Assembly: GCA_050012775.1 (NCBI GenBank) | Contig: JBEKGN010000015.1 | Coordinates: 1-64,000 of the forward strand | Length of the DNA stretch: 64,000 nucleotides | Origin: Roseiarcus sp050012775 | GTDB taxonomy: Bacteria > Pseudomonadota > Alphaproteobacteria > Rhizobiales > Beijerinckiaceae | Direction: 5' to 3' | In this document: positions 44,504 to 53,548 of the stretch, in pieces | Layout: each line of letters begins with the position of its first letter | Position numbering within the stretch: position 1 is the stretch's first letter | Made by a program: the position numbers and the translations under genes | Notes under the pieces: generated by a model | Database searches by the model: none | Told to the model about the DNA's origin: nothing | The model's input: only the letters and a program-made list of their open reading frames with translations

Positions 44504-45427
44504 ATGACAGCGACCATTTTCATCGACGGCGAAGCCGGAACGACCGGCTTGCAAATCCGCGACAAGCTCGCCAGCGTCGAAGGCGTCGCGCTGCGCAGCC
44601 TGCCGCCCGAGCAGCGCAAGGACGGCGCGGCGAAATTGCGCCTGATGGCCGAGGTCGACGTCGTCATCCTCTGCCTGCCCGACGAGGCGGCCAAGGAGAC
44701 CGCCGCGCTGATCGACGGACTCGGCGACAAAGGCCCGCGCGTCATCGACGCCTCCTCCGCGCATCGCGTCGCGCCGGGCTGGACCTATGGCTTTCCCGAA
44801 CTGACGCCCAAGCAGGCGCAAGCGATCGCGCGGGCGCGCAAGGTGACCAATCCGGGGTGCCACGCCACCGGCGCGGTGGCGCTGCTGCGTCCGCTGACCG
44901 CCGCCGGACTGATCCCCAAGGACGCGCCGATCACGATCGGCTCGGTCAGCGGCTATTCGGGCGGCGGCAAATCGATGATCGAGGCCTACGAGAGCGGCCG
45001 CGCGCCCGCTTTCGAGCTCTACGGCCTCGCCCTCGAGCACAAGCACATGCCGGAAATTCATCTCTATTCCGGCCTGACCGCGCGCCCGCTGTTCGTCCCC
45101 GGCGTCGGCAATTTTCGCCAGGGGATGCTGGTCAGCGTCCCGCTGCAACTCGACGCCTTGGCGGGCAAGCCGAGCGGCGCCGATCTTCGCGCGGCCTTGA
45201 GCGAGCATTATCGCGGGCAGCGGTACGTCAGCGTGGCGAGCGAGGCCGAATCGGCGGCGCAGCTCCGTTTGGAGCCGGAATCGCTCAACGGAACCAACGA
45301 TATGCATATCCACGTCTACGCCAACGAGGCGCGCCGTCAGGCCGTGCTGGTGGCCAAGTTGGACAACCTCGGCAAGGGCGCTTCGGGAGCGGCGGTGCAG
45401 AATCTCGCGTTGATGCTGGGTCTCTAG
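44504..45427 (+). CDS. argC: N-acetyl-gamma-glutamyl-phosphate reductase
   Basis: A 307-residue type 2 ArgC, the third step of arginine synthesis (NADPH reduction of N-acetylglutamyl phosphate). IFIDGEAGTTGLQIRDKL is the NADP-binding start, SSAHRVAPGWTYGFPEL and the catalytic Cys in NPGCHATGAVALLRPL follow, with SGYSGGGKSMIEAYE. It is shorter than type 1 ArgC (about 345 residues), as expected. Terminated by the convergent small membrane protein. Confidence 0.94.
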   Translation: MTATIFIDGEAGTTGLQIRDKLASVEGVALRSLPPEQRKDGAAKLRLMAEVDVVILCLPDEAAKETAALIDGLGDKGPRVIDASSAHRVAPGWTYGFPELTPKQAQAIARARKVTNPGCHATGAVALLRPLTAAGLIPKDAPITIGSVSGYSGGGKSMIEAYESGRAPAFELYGLALEHKHMPEIHLYSGLTARPLFVPGVGNFRQGMLVSVPLQLDALAGKPSGADLRAALSEHYRGQRYVSVASEAESAAQLRLEPESLNGTNDMHIHVYANEARRQAVLVAKLDNLGKGASGAAVQNLALMLGL

Positions 45428-45435
45428 ATTTTTCG

Positions 45436-45741
45436 TCAGCGCCTTGTCGCAAAAAGGAAAATCGCGCGAATAACGGCTTCGACGAGGGCGCCGGCGCAAT
45501 AGGCCAGGGCGCAGCAGAACGCCGCGGCGGCGAGCACCCGCGCCGTCGCGTCGCCGGAAAAGTCGTAGGAGCCGCCGGCGAGCCAACGCATCGTCACCGT
45601 GAACGGCAGGGCGACGAGCGCGAGCCAAATGTCGGCGAGCCATTGCCCCGACTTATTGAGAAAGTCGACATAGGCCGCGCCGAAAGCCAGCGCGTAAAGG
45701 GCGGCGAGAATCGCGCCGACCGCCGACTTCATCGCCTTCAT
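45436..45741 (-). CDS. Small membrane protein, hypothetical
   Basis: A 101-residue protein with about three hydrophobic segments (SAVGAILAALYALAFGAAY, DIWLALVALPFTVTMRWL, VLAAAAFCCALAYCAGALVEAVIRAIFLF). No family recognised. It lies downstream of, and on the same strand as, the FAH-family gene, separated by 43 bases. Codon use is consistent with coding. Confidence 0.5.
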   Translation of the reverse strand: MKAMKSAVGAILAALYALAFGAAYVDFLNKSGQWLADIWLALVALPFTVTMRWLAGGSYDFSGDATARVLAAAAFCCALAYCAGALVEAVIRAIFLFATRR

Positions 45742-45784
45742 CGCGGCATGCCCGTCATCGTCTTCGAGGGGGAAGCCGGCAGGC

Positions 45785-46642
45785 TCAGGCGCCTTTGGTC
45801 CAGGCGATCACGCGCTGCGCCTGCTGTCCCAAGCCGTCGATGCCGAGGGAGATCGTATCGCCCGCCTTGAGAAACCGCGGCGGCTTCTTGCCCGATCCGA
45901 CGCCCGGCGGGGTGCCGGTGGTGATGACGTCGCCCGGTTCGAGAATCATGAAGTGGGAAATATACGAGACGAGCATCTGGACGCCAAAAATCATCGTTGT
46001 GGTCGAGCCGCTCTGCATACGCTCACCGTTGACGTCGAGCCACATCCCCAGCTTCTGCGGGTCGGCAATTTCGTCGGCGGTGACCAACCACGGCCCCAGC
46101 GGCCCGAAGGTCGGGCAGCCCTTGCCCTTGGTCCATTGGCCGCCGCCGCGCTCGAGTTGATAGGCGCGCTCGGAGACGTCGTTGCATATGCAATAGCCGG
46201 CGACGTGAGACAGCGCGTCGCGCTCGCCGACGTAACTGGCGCGGGAGCCGATGACGATCGCCAGTTCGACTTCCCAATCGGTCTTTTCCGATCCCTTGGG
46301 AATGACCACGTCGTCGTTGGGGCCGACGATGCAGGAAGGGGCCTTGTTGAACAGGATCGGCTCTTTGGGGATCGCCATGCCCGACTCGGCGGCATGGTCG
46401 GCGTAATTCAGGCCGACGGCGAGAAAATTGCCGACCTTGCCGACGCAGGGTCCCAGGCGCGGCTTGCCCCGCACCGCCGGCAACGCCTCCGGCTTGATCT
46501 TGGCCAGCCGCCCGAGAACGCGCGGCGAAAGCGTTTCTCCGTCGATATCGTCGATGATTTCGCTTAAGTCGCGAAGCTTGCCGGCGGCGTCGATAAGGCC
46601 CGGCTTTTCCTTGCCCGGCTTTCCATAACGAACAAGCTTCAT
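45785..46642 (-). CDS. Fumarylacetoacetate hydrolase-family protein
   Basis: A 285-residue FAH-superfamily enzyme. VGLNYADHAAESGMAIPKEPILFNKAPSC and TDWEVELAIVIG contain the Glu metal ligands; GPWLVTADEIADPQKLGMWLDVNGERMQSGSTTTMIF and PGDVITTGTPPGVGSGKKPPRFLKAGDTI complete the fold. Members hydrolyse or decarboxylate beta-diketo or 2-oxo acids (for example ureidoglycolate lyase and acylpyruvases); the exact substrate cannot be told. Confidence 0.88.
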   Translation of the reverse strand: MKLVRYGKPGKEKPGLIDAAGKLRDLSEIIDDIDGETLSPRVLGRLAKIKPEALPAVRGKPRLGPCVGKVGNFLAVGLNYADHAAESGMAIPKEPILFNKAPSCIVGPNDDVVIPKGSEKTDWEVELAIVIGSRASYVGERDALSHVAGYCICNDVSERAYQLERGGGQWTKGKGCPTFGPLGPWLVTADEIADPQKLGMWLDVNGERMQSGSTTTMIFGVQMLVSYISHFMILEPGDVITTGTPPGVGSGKKPPRFLKAGDTISLGIDGLGQQAQRVIAWTKGA

Positions 46643-47005
46643 CGTCGTCCTCCTTGGCGTCGCCGCTTTTTGACGCCGAGCGCTTTACGCTGCGCTCGGC
46701 GATTCGCGCAAAGCCATAGCGCAGGCCGGAACGTCGCACAACGAAGGCGCGATGCTCCGCCTCGCGGGCCGCTCCCGGGCGCCGGCGGCGTTGGCCGCGA
46801 TCCGGGAATCGCGTCGGATATTGTTGGCAAAATCCGCCTGCGCGGCATAAATAGGCGAAAATTTGCGAGCGGCGTGTTTTCCTGCCGCCGGCGTTGAGCG
46901 CCGAATAGGCCGCGCGGCGGCGTTTTTTTTCACCGCGAGGTTGCGCGGCGCGCGCAGCCGTCTATCTATGTTTTTGTTGAGTTTCAAAATTTTTCCAGCC
47001 ATGAA
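46643..47005. other. Divergent intergenic region between FAH-family and NYN genes
   Basis: About 360 bases. The right half is AT-rich near 46960-47000, fitting a promoter for the NYN gene. A hairpin with a T8 run near 46899-46930 is listed separately. No protein-coding frame is convincing. Confidence 0.35.
46899..46930 (+). terminator. Orphan terminator-like hairpin
   Basis: CGCCG (46899-46903) can pair with CGGCG (46918-46922), directly followed by eight Ts. The stem is only five pairs, with GC-rich alternatives. No plus-strand gene ends here, so if real it would end a short non-coding transcript or a leader. Confidence 0.3.
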
Positions 47006-47632
47006 ATGATCAAGACCATGCCAGATCAGGAACGCATCGCCCTATTTATTGACGGCGCGAATCTCTACGCCAGCGCTAAATCGCTTGGTTTCGATATCGA
47101 TTACAAGCGTCTTCTAAAGGAATTCCAGGCTAAAGGACGACTCATTCGCGCTTACTACTATACAGCATTGGTCGACGATCAGGAATATTCGTCGATCCGG
47201 CCGTTGGTCGACTGGCTGGACTATAATGGATATTCCGTCGTCACCAAACCGACGAAGGAATTCGTCGATTCGGCGGGGCGTCGGAAAGTCAAAGGCAACA
47301 TGGATATCGAACTCGCGGTCACCGCGATGGAAATGGCGACGCATATCGACCATATGGTGCTGTTCTCCGGCGACGGAGATTTCCGTTCGCTCGTCGAGGC
47401 GGTGCAGCGTCGCGGCGTGCGCGTCTCTGTCGTCTCGACCGTCGCGACCCAGCCGCCGATGGTGGCGGACGAGCTGCGGCGTCAAGCCGATGAATTCGTC
47501 GACCTCACTCAGCTGATGGCGCGCATCGGTCGCGATCCCGGCGAGCGGGCGGCGCGCCTGAGCGATCCCCGGCGGAGCCAGGGCTCGTTCGCGCCGAACC
47601 AGCAGCCCGTCGACGACGCCGGACGCGAGTGA
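47006..47632 (+). CDS. NYN-domain (LabA/DUF88-type) predicted RNase
   Basis: A 208-residue protein with a PIN-like NYN domain: RIALFIDGANLYASAKSLG (first acidic residue), VKGNMDIELAVTAMEM (central Asp) and VLFSGDGDFRSLVEAVQRRGVRVSVVST (GDGDF). The four acidic residues expected for a metal-dependent RNase are present. The C-terminal 40 residues are polar and disordered. A second ATG at 47018 could be used. Biological target unknown. Confidence 0.85.
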   Translation: MIKTMPDQERIALFIDGANLYASAKSLGFDIDYKRLLKEFQAKGRLIRAYYYTALVDDQEYSSIRPLVDWLDYNGYSVVTKPTKEFVDSAGRRKVKGNMDIELAVTAMEMATHIDHMVLFSGDGDFRSLVEAVQRRGVRVSVVSTVATQPPMVADELRRQADEFVDLTQLMARIGRDPGERAARLSDPRRSQGSFAPNQQPVDDAGRE

Positions 47633-47647
47633 GCCGGCAAGCGCGTC

Positions 47648-48289
47648 ATGGCATTTGACGCCAGTCCCCCTGCGGATTGTCAGGCCTGCGCGCGGCTGGC
47701 GCGATTTCGCGAGGCCAATCGCGCCGCTTATCCGCAGTGGCGCAACGCGCCGGTCGAATCGTTCGGCGAGCGCGACGCGCGCTTGCTCGTCGTCGGTCTG
47801 GCGCCGGGCTTACGCGGCGCCAATCGGACGGGACGGCCGTTCACCGGCGATTACGCCGGCGATCTCTTGTATTCGACGTTGCTCGATTTCGATTTCGCGC
47901 GCGGGCTGTACGACCGGCGGCCCGACGACGGGCTCGCCTTGCGCGACTGCGCGATCGTCAACGCTGTGCGCTGCGTGCCCCCGGAGAATAAGCCGACGCC
48001 GGCTGAAATCGCCACGTGCCGGCCTTATCTCGCCGGCGCGATCCGCAGCCTGCCGCGCCTCAAGGCGATCGTCGCCCTAGGACGGATCGCCCACGACAGC
48101 GCCTTGCGCGCGTTGGGCTTGCGCCTGGCGCGATTTCCGTTCGGCCACGGCGCGCGCCACGCCCTCGAGGACGCGGACGTCGCCCTGTTCGATAGTTATC
48201 ATTGTTCGCGCTACAATACGAACACGGGCGTGCTGACGCCGGTGATGTTTCGCGCCGTCTTCGCCGCCGTGCGCGCGCATCTCGCGTAA
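47648..48289 (+). CDS. Uracil-DNA glycosylase, family 5 (UDGb)-like
   Basis: A 213-residue UDG-fold protein. Four Cys (CQACARL at the N-terminus, and NAVRCVPPENKPTPAEIATC) are placed as in the iron-sulphur cluster of family 4/5 enzymes. LLVVGLAPGLRGANRTGRPFTGDYAG is the motif 1 of family 5, and SYHCSRYNTNTGVLT the C-terminal loop. These remove uracil and other deaminated bases from DNA. Separated by 15 bases from the NYN gene. Confidence 0.87.
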   Translation: MAFDASPPADCQACARLARFREANRAAYPQWRNAPVESFGERDARLLVVGLAPGLRGANRTGRPFTGDYAGDLLYSTLLDFDFARGLYDRRPDDGLALRDCAIVNAVRCVPPENKPTPAEIATCRPYLAGAIRSLPRLKAIVALGRIAHDSALRALGLRLARFPFGHGARHALEDADVALFDSYHCSRYNTNTGVLTPVMFRAVFAAVRAHLA

Positions 48290-48383
48290 AAGACGGCATG
48301 ACGATGAACGCGCCGGCCGCTTTGACGGCGAGCGGCGCTTCGGTCAATGAATGTCGCGGGCGGCGCGCGGGCGGGAGGACTTC

Positions 48384-49391
48384 ATGAGCGTGCATGTGTT
48401 CGGGCAGATCGGCGACGTCGCGGTCGTCGAGGTCGCGATCGCCTCGAAGGCGGGGGCCAGCGCCAAGATCCTGAATTGGGGCGCGGTCCTGCGCGACCTC
48501 GTCGTGCCCTTGGCGCAAGGCCCGCAGCGCGTGACGCTGGGCCTCAACTCGATCGAGGACTATCTCGCGCATTCCCCGAGTTTCGGCGCCGTCCCCGGAC
48601 GTTTCGCCAACCGCATCGCCAACGGTCGTTTCGCACTGGACGGCGCCGTCTACGAGCTGGCGCGCAAGTCTGGAGAAAAGCACACGCTGCACGGCGGACC
48701 GAACGGCTTTGGCCGCAAACTATGGAAATTAGGCCGCCATGACGCGTCCTCGGTCACGCTCGTTCTCGAATCGGGCGACGGCGACGCCGGCTTTCCCGGC
48801 GCCTTGACCGCGACTTGCGTCTACCGGCTTCTGGAGCCAGCGACGCTGCGCGTCGAACTCACTGCGCGGTGCGACCGGCCGACGATCGTGAACCTGACCC
48901 AGCACGCCTATTTCAATCTCGACGGATCGAGCGACGTGCGCGACCACGAATTGACGCTGGTGTGCGATTTCTACACGCCGACGGACGCTGAACTGATCCC
49001 CACCGGCGAAATTCGCTCGGTCGCGGGGACGCCTTTCGACTTTCGCCTGGCGCGCTCGATTCGCCATCCCTCGGGCCAGACCTACGACACGAATTTCGTC
49101 GCCTCGCGCGTGCCCGACGAAACCGGGCTGGCGCCGATCGCCAAGCTGCGCTCGCCGCGCAACGGCCTGACCTTGGAGCTGCACAGCACGGAGCCGGGCG
49201 TGCAGATCTACGACGCGGCGAAGCTGAATTGCCCGGCGCCGGGCCTCGAGGGCGCCCATTACGGCCCGCACGCCGGCCTCTGCCTCGAACCGCAGGCGTT
49301 CCCGGATTCGCCCAACCGGCGCCATTTCAGCCCTTGCGCGCTGCGGCCCGAGGGCGAATACCGCCATGTGAGCGAATTTCGCTTCGCCTGA
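48384..49391 (+). CDS. galM: Aldose 1-epimerase
   Basis: A 335-residue galactose mutarotase-like enzyme interconverting alpha and beta anomers of hexoses. AVPGRFANRIANGRFALDG, LHGGPNGFGRKLW (catalytic His), LTQHAYFNLDGSSDVRDHELTL (second His) and LCLEPQAFPDSPNRRHF (catalytic Glu) are all present. The ATG at 48384 gives the usual N-terminus. Upstream of the convergent rplI. Confidence 0.92.
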   Translation: MSVHVFGQIGDVAVVEVAIASKAGASAKILNWGAVLRDLVVPLAQGPQRVTLGLNSIEDYLAHSPSFGAVPGRFANRIANGRFALDGAVYELARKSGEKHTLHGGPNGFGRKLWKLGRHDASSVTLVLESGDGDAGFPGALTATCVYRLLEPATLRVELTARCDRPTIVNLTQHAYFNLDGSSDVRDHELTLVCDFYTPTDAELIPTGEIRSVAGTPFDFRLARSIRHPSGQTYDTNFVASRVPDETGLAPIAKLRSPRNGLTLELHSTEPGVQIYDAAKLNCPAPGLEGAHYGPHAGLCLEPQAFPDSPNRRHFSPCALRPEGEYRHVSEFRFA

Positions 49392-49447
49392 GCGCCGACG
49401 CGCGGAGCGCGCGAAGAGCGACAGCTCGCTCTTCGCGAGACTCGCCC

Positions 49448-50023
49448 TTATTCGCGGCCCAGGCTCTCTCCCGGGCCGGCTTCGGCCAGGGCCTTGCCGA
49501 CCTCGAGGCCGAGATCGTCCATCGAGGCTTCCTCGCGCACCGTGAGATCCTCGCCCTTGGTCTGACGTTCCGCCTGTTCGGGCGAGCGCGCGACATTGAT
49601 CGTCACAAACGCCTCGACCTCGGGGTGCAAATGAACCGGCGTCTTGTGCAAGCCGAGCGCCTTGATGGGATGCAACAGCGATATGTGGTTGCGATGGGTG
49701 GGGAAACCGGCGGCGGTAATCGCCTCCGCGATGTCGCGAGCCGAAACCGAGCCATAGAGCTGCCCGGTTTCGCCGGCCTGGCGAATGATGACGAAGCTCT
49801 TTCCGTCGAGTATAGCCGACTTTTCGGCGGCGTCGCTCTTGAGTTCGAAGTTGCGCGCCTCGAGGTCGGCGCGCTGGCTCTCGAACTTCTTCTTGTTCGC
49901 CTCGGTCGCGCGCAAGGCCTTGCCGCCCGGCAGCAGGAAATTCCGGGCGAAGCCGTCCTTGACGCGCACCGTGTCGCCCATATGGCCGAGCTTGCCGACG
50001 CGCTCCAACAAAATCACTTCCAT
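49448..50023 (-). CDS. rplI: 50S ribosomal protein L9
   Basis: A 191-residue L9. The N-terminal domain MEVILLERVGKLGHMGDTVRVKDGFARNFLLPGGKALRATEAN is canonical, with the long connecting helix and a C-terminal RNA-binding domain. The C-terminal extension is acidic, as in other alphaproteobacteria. Last gene of rpsF-rpsR-DUF2232-rplI. Confidence 0.96.
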   Translation of the reverse strand: MEVILLERVGKLGHMGDTVRVKDGFARNFLLPGGKALRATEANKKKFESQRADLEARNFELKSDAAEKSAILDGKSFVIIRQAGETGQLYGSVSARDIAEAITAAGFPTHRNHISLLHPIKALGLHKTPVHLHPEVEAFVTINVARSPEQAERQTKGEDLTVREEASMDDLGLEVGKALAEAGPGESLGRE

Positions 50024-50056
50024 GACATTCTCCTTTGATCGACTTGACGTTGGGAT

Positions 50057-51043
50057 TCAGACTTTTGATTTGCTCGCCGCCGCGCGGGCGCGCAGCGACG
50101 CGAAGCCATCGATCAGACCGATGATCGCGATCGCCGGCAGCGTCCAATTCGAGCGGATGAGGCAGCAAAAATACAGCGCTGACAGCAGCCAGGGACGCAT
50201 CGGCAGACCGCGCGACAGCGCGTGCAGCACGGCCAATCCCTGCAGGACAAAAGCGGCGCCGAGGGCGCCCGCGACGATCCAGGCGAATTGGTTCGCCGGC
50301 GCGGGCAGGGCGAAGGCCAGCGCCAGCGAAGCGAGGGCGAGGGCGGCGAGCGGCGGCGGCAGGACGAGCGCGCTCGGCAGGTCGGGCCACGGCCGGCGCA
50401 GACGATGCGACAACGCCGCGGAGCGCGCGGCCGCGTAGAGATTGACGCAAAACATCAGCAGCGTCGATCCCGCGATCGCCGCGGGCGAGAGGCGCACGAT
50501 GCTCAGCGCGAATTCATTCACGGTCTCGCCCTCGGGCAAGATCGCGGCGCCGCCGGTCGCCTCCTCGATCGCGGGTTCGAGCGCGTCCGCGAAGGACTGC
50601 AAGCCTTGTTCATAGCCGCCGTAGACCACGATCAGCGCCGCGAGCGCGCCCAGGCTGATGACGACGCCGAGCGTGGCGGCGAGCGTGACGATCGCGCCGA
50701 CCGGCATCCATTCCGGCGGCGCCGCGGCGCCTTTGCGCCAGGGAAGGCGGGCGCCCGGCAAAATCGCGAACGAGGCGAGCGCCCAGCCGGGCAGGGCGAT
50801 GGTCAGCGCGAACAGCAGGCCGGAAAGCGGCTCGACGACGAGCGCGACGCCGGCGCAGGCGACGCCGCACGCGATCCCGCCGCTGAGGGCGCCCCAGCCG
50901 AGCGCGGCGATCATGATCGGCAAGGGCGCGAGATAGGCCAGCGCCATCGCAAGCGCCGTCCCCTTCATGGTGACGACGAACAACAGAGCGGAGGCGAGGC
51001 CGGCGCCGATCGGGACGCCAATTCGATTCACCATGACTTTCAC
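50057..51043 (-). CDS. DUF2232 membrane protein
   Basis: A 328-residue polytopic membrane protein with about eight hydrophobic segments, of the DUF2232 family that sits between rpsR and rplI in many alphaproteobacteria and Firmicutes (YybS-like). Its fold resembles ECF-transporter S components, but the function is unknown. Position and hydrophobicity pattern support the call. Confidence 0.85.
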   Translation of the reverse strand: MKVMVNRIGVPIGAGLASALLFVVTMKGTALAMALAYLAPLPIMIAALGWGALSGGIACGVACAGVALVVEPLSGLLFALTIALPGWALASFAILPGARLPWRKGAAAPPEWMPVGAIVTLAATLGVVISLGALAALIVVYGGYEQGLQSFADALEPAIEEATGGAAILPEGETVNEFALSIVRLSPAAIAGSTLLMFCVNLYAAARSAALSHRLRRPWPDLPSALVLPPPLAALALASLALAFALPAPANQFAWIVAGALGAAFVLQGLAVLHALSRGLPMRPWLLSALYFCCLIRSNWTLPAIAIIGLIDGFASLRARAAASKSKV

Positions 51044-51169
51044 GCTGTCCCGCGGTTCGAGGCGGTTAGGGAAAGGCCGGACGGGTCCGCCTTTCCCAAC
51101 TCGTCCCGCGCCCAGGATCGCCCGCGCGGGACTGTCGTCATTGGCGCGCGACGAGCGCGCCCGCCTTCG

Positions 51170-51406
51170 TCAACGAATGACGTAAGGCAGTAGACCGAGA
51201 AAACGCGCGCGCTTGATCGCCTGGGCGAGTTGGCGCTGCTTGCTCGCGCAGACCGCGGTGATGCGCGAGGGCACGATCTTGCCGCGCTCGGAGATGTAGC
51301 GCGAAAGCAGACGCGTGTCCTTGTAGTCGATCTTGGGAGCGTTGGCCCCCGTGAACGGGCAGGACTTGCGGCGGCGGAAGAAAGGGCGGCGGGGCGCGGT
51401 CGCCAT
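51170..51406 (-). CDS. rpsR: 30S ribosomal protein S18
   Basis: A 78-residue S18: FFRRRKSCPFTGANAPKIDYKDTRLLSRYISERGKIVPSRITAVCASKQRQLAQAIKRARFLGLLPYV is canonical. Its start shares one base with the rpsF stop. Binds S6 on the 30S platform. Confidence 0.97.
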   Translation of the reverse strand: MATAPRRPFFRRRKSCPFTGANAPKIDYKDTRLLSRYISERGKIVPSRITAVCASKQRQLAQAIKRARFLGLLPYVIR

Positions 51407-51864
51407 CAGAATGCTCCAGCTTGGGCGTCGTCACGCGGACGACGGGGACGGTCGGGACGGTCGCCGCGGTCCGAACGATCCCCGCGGTCGGGACGATCGC
51501 CGCGCGGGCCGCGTCCGCCGCGCTCCTCGCGCTCGCCGTCGTCACGCTTGCGCAGCATCGCCGACGGTCCGACTTCGTGTTCGTCGACGCGCAACGTGAT
51601 GTAGCGGATCACGTCTTCGTTGAGGCCGAGCTGACGCTCCAATTCGATGATCGCCGCCGGCGGTCCGTCGATGTTGAGCAGCGTGAAATAGGCCTTGCGG
51701 TTCTTCTTGATGCGGAACGCGAGCGACTTCAAACCCCACGCCTCGACCTTGGAGACCGAGCCGCCGTGCGTGGCGATCGTGGTTTTGAGTTGTTCCGTCA
51801 GCGCTTCGACTTGCGGCGCCGTCACGTCCTGACGCGCCAAATAGACATGCTCATAGAGAGCCAT
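51406..51864 (-). CDS. rpsF: 30S ribosomal protein S6
   Basis: A 152-residue S6: MALYEHVYLARQDVTAPQVEALTEQLKTTIATHGGSVSKVEAWGLKSLAFRIKKNRKAYF, with an Arg/Asp/Gly-rich C-terminal tail (RGPRGDRPDRGDRSDRGDRP) typical of alphaproteobacterial S6. First gene of the ribosomal cluster. Confidence 0.96.
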   Translation of the reverse strand: MALYEHVYLARQDVTAPQVEALTEQLKTTIATHGGSVSKVEAWGLKSLAFRIKKNRKAYFTLLNIDGPPAAIIELERQLGLNEDVIRYITLRVDEHEVGPSAMLRKRDDGEREERGGRGPRGDRPDRGDRSDRGDRPDRPRRPRDDAQAGAF

Positions 51865-52055
51865 GGTGAGCCTTTCCCTAAGCCGTTATGAGGCGCCCCA
51901 CGCTGAGCCCTTCGAGCCCGTTGGAAAGGCTCGATGCGGATCGTTCGAAGGCGGGAACACAGGAAGCCGGGCGTTTCTACCCTGCCGCGCCCGAACTCTC
52001 AAGAGCTCGGTCTCGGCCTTCCGTTCAGCCCCCAGCGGGACGCTTCGGTCGCGCG

Positions 52056-52083
52056 CTTATAGACGAGCGCGGGCGAAGCGCAA
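52056..52083 (-). promoter_or_regulatory. Candidate sigma-70 promoter of the rpsF operon
   Basis: On the minus strand TTGCGC (52083-52078) and TATAAG (52061-52056) are 16 bases apart and read toward rpsF, whose ATG is about 190 bases further. The gap between rpsF and the SDR holds no other AT-rich pair like it. Confidence 0.4.
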
Positions 52084-52111
52084 GAAAAATCCTTCTCTTC
52101 GGCTCTTCCGC

Positions 52112-52882
52112 TCAGGCGGGCGGCGCGAAACTCATGATCCTGTCGTGCGGAAAATCATAGAGCTTCCCCGTTTCCCGCCAATCGGGCGAGCAGATCGCGG
52201 CGATCTTGGGCGCCAGCTCCTCGGGCGTGCGAAGGCTCTGCGGATCTTCGCCCGGCATCGCGCTGGCGCGCATGCGCGTGCGCAGCGGGCCGGGATTGAC
52301 CAGCATGACGCGGATTGGCGAGGTGTTGACGGTCTCGGCGGCGTAAGTGCGGGCGAGGGCGTCGAGCGCCGCCTTGGAGACCGCATAGGGCCCCCAATAG
52401 GCGCGCAGCTCCGCGCGGCTCGCCGCGCCGGAGGTGATGAAAACGACCCGCCCGGCCGGCGATTGACGCAACAACGGATCGAGCGCGCGGATCAAGCGCC
52501 AGTTCGCGGTGACGTTGAGGCTGAAGACGTCGTCCCATTGCTTGGGTTCGACATGATGCAGCGGCGACAAGGGACCCAGCGCCCCCGCGTTGCCGACGAG
52601 GACGTCGAGACGGCCCCAGCGACGAAACAGGGCCTCGCCCAGCCGGTCGATCGCGGCGTGGTCGCGCAAGTCGCAGGGAACCAGGGTCGCGGGAGTCTCG
52701 ACCTCCGGCCGCAGCGCGCGGATCGCGTCGTCGAGTTCCTCGAGCGCGCCTTGGGTTCGCGCCAGGGCGACGATGTGGGCGCCGGAGGCGGCGAGGGCGA
52801 GCGCCACGGCGCGGCCGATGCCGCGCGAGGCGCCGGTCACGAGCGCGACGCGGCCGTTCCGGGTTTCTGGCGAAGGACTCAT
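52112..52882 (-). CDS. Short-chain dehydrogenase/reductase
   Basis: A 256-residue classical SDR. NAD(P) motif VALVTGASRGIGRAVAL, NAG in VLVGNAGALGPL, catalytic Ser in FITSGAASR and YxxxK in YWGPYAVSKAALDAL; NPG(P)LRTRMR follows. Complete catalytic set. Substrate unknown. The ATG at 52882 gives the normal N-terminus; an upstream extension would overlap the intergenic region ahead of ihfA. Confidence 0.9.
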   Translation of the reverse strand: MSPSPETRNGRVALVTGASRGIGRAVALALAASGAHIVALARTQGALEELDDAIRALRPEVETPATLVPCDLRDHAAIDRLGEALFRRWGRLDVLVGNAGALGPLSPLHHVEPKQWDDVFSLNVTANWRLIRALDPLLRQSPAGRVVFITSGAASRAELRAYWGPYAVSKAALDALARTYAAETVNTSPIRVMLVNPGPLRTRMRASAMPGEDPQSLRTPEELAPKIAAICSPDWRETGKLYDFPHDRIMSFAPPA

Positions 52883-53169
52883 TCGTTTTCCCGTACCGGC
52901 TTTCCCCGACCCGCCGGGGCCAAAGCCGCGTAGCAGGCCGCGCGCGCGAACGCCATGGCCGATATCGGACTTTCTCTGGAGAACGTGAATGCGGCCGCGC
53001 GTCGCGCCGAGATCGAAAGCGCCGCAAACGACTTTCCTCTCGCGCGAGTTTTGGTGTAACGTTCGTTTCGAGATCGCGGCGTTCATTCTCTTTTTCGAGC
53101 CATTCGCAGGGTTCCCTCGCGGGCGGGGTCTGCATGGCGTTCGCGGTGATGCGCATATTGGGGGGTGTC

Positions 53170-53511
53170 ATGTCCGTAGCAAAGATCGACCGCCAGTCCG
53201 GGCGGACCGTCACCCGCGCCGACTTGTCCGAAGTCGTGTATCACCGCGTCGGGCTGTCGCGCACCGAATCGGCGGAACTGGTTCAGGCCGTTCTCGACGA
53301 GATCTGCGACGCCGCCGCGCGCGGAGAGACGGTGAAGCTCTCCTCGTTCGGCTCCTTCGTCGTCCGCTCGAAAGGCCAACGCATCGGACGCAATCCGAAA
53401 ACAGGCGTGGAAGTGCCGATCCTGCCGCGCCGCGTGATGGTCTTCAAGCCGTCCAACGTGTTGAAGTCGCGGATCAACGGAGAGCCCGCCGGCCGCGAGA
53501 GCGCCAGCTGA
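53170..53511 (+). CDS. ihfA: Integration host factor alpha subunit
   Basis: A 113-residue DNA-bending HU/IHF protein. VTRADLSEVVYHRVGLSRTESAELVQAVLDEI, GETVKLSSFGSFVVRSKGQRIGRNPKTGVEVPILPRRVMVFKPSNVLKSRIN are diagnostic for IHF-alpha, including the RNPKTG DNA-inserting arm. GGGGGGTG precedes the ATG at 53170. Followed by a MerR-type gene, the common rhizobial order. Confidence 0.95.
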   Translation: MSVAKIDRQSGRTVTRADLSEVVYHRVGLSRTESAELVQAVLDEICDAAARGETVKLSSFGSFVVRSKGQRIGRNPKTGVEVPILPRRVMVFKPSNVLKSRINGEPAGRESAS

Positions 53512-53548
53512 GGGCGAGAGGGGACGCGGGGACGCGGATCACAGCGCC

